Shown: piece after piece, positions 4,773 through 7,051 of the stretch | Layout: the number at the start of each line of letters is the position of its first letter | Numbering within the stretch: the first letter of the stretch is position 1 | Assembly (NCBI GenBank): GCA_016919605.1 | Contig: JACXTQ010000011.1 | Location: forward strand, 1 to 7,051 | Source: Methylovulum sp. | GTDB lineage: Bacteria > Pseudomonadota > Gammaproteobacteria > Methylococcales > Methylomonadaceae | Reading direction: 5' to 3' | DNA length: 7,051 nucleotides | Position numbers and translations under genes: made by a program | Notes under the pieces: generated by a model | Database searches by the model: none | The model's input: only the letters and a program-made list of their open reading frames with translations | What the model was told of the DNA's origin: nothing

Positions 4773-7051
4773 ATGCAGAGTATTTTCGAATTTTTATTGC
4801 CCACTGATGCGTTTATGCCGCATGGCTATTGTTTTTTGTGGCGACCGGAAGTGCTTTGGCTCTTTGTGGTTACCCATCTGATCATCGCCTTATCGTATTT
4901 TTCCATTCCCTTAGCGATTGCTTATTTCCTCCATAAACGCACTGACATTGTGTTTAAGGGCATATTTCGCCTGTTCAGTTTTTTTATCCTGTGTTGTGGC
5001 ATCACCCATCTGTTAGCCATTGTCACTATTTGGCAGCCGTATTATTTTCTGGAAGGTGTGGCTTTGGCCGTTACAGCGATTGTCTCCTTGTTAACTGCGG
5101 CAGTGTTATGGCCACTGATCCCTAAAGCCTTACAAATTCCTAACCCTTCACAGGTGCTTAGGGCAAACCAACAACTGCAAGATGAAATTCTTTATCACAA
5201 ACAAACTAAAAACGAATTGACGCAAATTAATACCAATTTGGATAGGGCTATTGCTTTGCTACAAGCTAGTAATAGGGCGTATCAAGAAAGCGAACAGCGT
5301 TTTAAGACGGTCGTCAATTTGAGTCCGGCGGCCATTTATACTTCCGTGCTTACTGACAGTCTAAGCTATCGGAACACCTTTGTCAGTGATGCTTTTTTTA
5401 CCATTACGGGCTATTCGCCAGAAGAATGGTATAACGACCATTTTTTATGGATCAATAACGTCTATCCTGAAGATCGGGAACGGTTGCTTAAAGACATTAA
5501 TTCATTAAGGGAAAGCCAAACACTGGATATGCAGTACCGTTTCCAGCATAAGGACGGATCCTATAGATGGGTACATGATAAGCTTATTTGCTTGCCCGCC
5601 AGTGAGGGCAGCCACGAGGAAATCATGGGGGCTTGGATGGACATTACCGAATTTAAGAAACATGAGGAGGAAATGCGTCTGGCGGCGATTACTTTCAACA
5701 GTTTGCAAGGCATTATGATTACGGATGCGCAAACTCACATTTTACGCGTCAATCGGGCGTTTACTAAAATCACCGGTTATACTCAAGAAGAAGTCGTTGG
5801 CAAAAAACCCACTATTTTACGTTCCGGTAGGCACGATGACGCTTTTTATGAAGATTTGTGGCAACAGCTCGATAATGAAGGGCGTTTTGAAGGGGAGGTT
5901 ATAGATCGCCGTAAGGATGGCTCGGTGTTTACCAAATGGCAAAGCATTACTGCACTGAAGGGCAGTGAAGGGGAAGTGACCAATTATGTGTCAATGTTTA
6001 CCGATATTAGTGAAAAAAAGCAATTTGAAGAACACATCACACAACTGGCATTTTATGACCCTTTAACCCAATTGCCTAACCGCCGTTTGTTGGAAAATAG
6101 GATAGGGCAAGTATTGGCCGATACGCAGTCCGAAGATGGCTATAAAGCCATTCTTTTCCTTGATCTTGACCGATTTAAGTGGTTAAACGATTCTTTAGGC
6201 CATCAGGCGGGGGATGAATTACTCAAACAAGTGGCTCTGCGCTTAAGAGGGCTAATTTATGGACAAGACATCGCCGCACGCTTGGGGGGGGATGAATTTG
6301 TCGTGTTGTTGGACACGGGTTCGGGTAATTTTGATGAAGCTTCGGATATTGTCATCAGCCGTGCCGCGCAAATTTTACATGAATTGAACCAACCTTATTA
6401 TTTAAACAAGAGTGGGCATTATTTTTCTACTAGTATCGGTGTGACCTTATTTTCCAATAAAACGGCCTGCCAACCCGAAGAATTGTTACAGCAAGCCGAT
6501 ACCGCGATGTATCGTTCCAAAACGAAGGGGCGCAATGCCATCAGTTTCTTTGATCATAGTATGCAGGAAGCTGCCGACAAACATCTGCAATTGGAAAGCA
6601 ATTTACGGACGGCATTGGATGGGCGGCAATTTATCTTACATTACCAACCGCAGGTGAGCGCCCAAGGGGAGATGGTCAGTACAGAAGCGTTAATACGCTG
6701 GCGGCATCCGTTACAGGGGATGATTTCACCTGCCGAATTTATTCCATTGGCTGAAGAGACGGGCTTGATCTTGTCTATAGGTCATTGGGTTTTACAAGAA
6801 GTCTGCCAACAGATAAAAAGCTGGATAGAACAAGGGTTTGAGGTTTCGCATATTGCCGTCAATGTCAGCGCCAAACAATTTCAACAACCGGATTTTGTCG
6901 GGCAGGTGGCTGAGATTATTGCCGAGGTGGGCATATGCCCGGAGCTGTTAATGTTGGAGCTTACGGAAAGCGGGTTGATCGACAATATTGGTCAAACTGT
7001 GGAGAAAATGCTCTTGTTAAAAAAATTGGGAGTCGGCATTAGCATTGATGA
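4773..7051 (+). CDS. Ethylene-receptor-like membrane sensor with two PAS, GGDEF and EAL domains; 3' end outside window
   Basis: This is a membrane-bound c-di-GMP turnover protein; 759 codons are present and the frame runs off the right edge. Residues 1-120 hold PHGYCFLW and three membrane spans (about 28-53, 65-86, 93-113) resembling the ethylene-binding domain of ETR1-type receptors. YFSIPL (42-47) and ILCCGITHL (72-80) supply counterparts of Tyr32, Ile35, Pro36, Ile62, Cys65 and His69; His35 stands where ETR1 has Asp25. A coiled-coil-like linker (about 125-175) leads to PAS1 (about 174-296) and PAS2 (about 300-412). GGDEF (about 425-585) has an intact G505-G506-D507-E508-F509, so diguanylate cyclase activity is possible; the RxxD inhibitory site is absent (YGQD instead). 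The EAL domain starts near 600 with E638-A639-L640, N697 in NVSAKQF and E732 in ELTES, and is cut at Asp759 of the DDFGTG motif. Every phosphodiesterase residue that can be checked is present. The two activities could act in either direction; the ligand is not proven. Confidence 0.93.
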   Translation, partial: MQSIFEFLLPTDAFMPHGYCFLWRPEVLWLFVVTHLIIALSYFSIPLAIAYFLHKRTDIVFKGIFRLFSFFILCCGITHLLAIVTIWQPYYFLEGVALAVTAIVSLLTAAVLWPLIPKALQIPNPSQVLRANQQLQDEILYHKQTKNELTQINTNLDRAIALLQASNRAYQESEQRFKTVVNLSPAAIYTSVLTDSLSYRNTFVSDAFFTITGYSPEEWYNDHFLWINNVYPEDRERLLKDINSLRESQTLDMQYRFQHKDGSYRWVHDKLICLPASEGSHEEIMGAWMDITEFKKHEEEMRLAAITFNSLQGIMITDAQTHILRVNRAFTKITGYTQEEVVGKKPTILRSGRHDDAFYEDLWQQLDNEGRFEGEVIDRRKDGSVFTKWQSITALKGSEGEVTNYVSMFTDISEKKQFEEHITQLAFYDPLTQLPNRRLLENRIGQVLADTQSEDGYKAILFLDLDRFKWLNDSLGHQAGDELLKQVALRLRGLIYGQDIAARLGGDEFVVLLDTGSGNFDEASDIVISRAAQILHELNQPYYLNKSGHYFSTSIGVTLFSNKTACQPEELLQQADTAMYRSKTKGRNAISFFDHSMQEAADKHLQLESNLRTALDGRQFILHYQPQVSAQGEMVSTEALIRWRHPLQGMISPAEFIPLAEETGLILSIGHWVLQEVCQQIKSWIEQGFEVSHIAVNVSAKQFQQPDFVGQVAEIIAEVGICPELLMLELTESGLIDNIGQTVEKMLLLKKLGVGISID

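Noticed and set aside
5505..5738. 77-codon minus-strand frame
   Set aside because: Antisense to the PAS domains of the c-di-GMP protein, with no independent support.

Overview
The window is ordinary bacterial chromosome, most probably from a gammaproteobacterium. The evidence is a full-type aconitase B, a Gram-negative style SpmA-SpmB fusion and a membrane-bound PAS-GGDEF-EAL protein. The protein style reminds me of methanotrophs of the Methylococcales, but that is an impression and not a demonstrated assignment. Coding is dense except for a 399-base AT-rich gap at 2383-2781 and a 161-base gap at 4612-4772.

Layout. (1) 1-2382, minus strand: acnB, bifunctional aconitate hydratase/2-methylisocitrate dehydratase, 794 codons present, running off the left edge about 70 codons before its usual end. 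(2) 2383-2781: divergent intergenic region with the acnB ribosome binding site, a strong sigma70-type promoter reading rightwards with two inverted repeats, and a possible 26-residue hydrophobic peptide. (3) 2782-3365, plus strand: a decayed type II toxin-antitoxin pair of the HigB/HigA kind. The toxin is frameshifted and stopped just before its conserved C-terminal LTHA.YDK block, and the antitoxin has lost its DNA-binding half. (4) 3382-4611, plus: a fused SpmA/SpmB nucleoside-recognition (Gate) membrane protein of 409 residues. (5) 4773-7051, plus: a c-di-GMP signalling protein whose N-terminal membrane domain resembles the ethylene-binding domain of plant ethylene receptors, followed by a coiled coil, two PAS domains, GGDEF and EAL. 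It runs off the right edge inside the EAL domain.

The genes do not form one pathway. acnB is housekeeping (TCA/methylcitrate cycles), the higBA remnant is an old accessory insertion between it and the next gene, and the last gene is an environmental sensor. The most interesting points are the ethylene-receptor-like domain with a His in place of the key Asp, a perfect palindrome at the predicted transcription start of that gene, and the well-preserved promoter and operator-like repeats in front of a dead toxin-antitoxin pair. I see no tRNA, rRNA, CRISPR array, insertion sequence or phage gene here.
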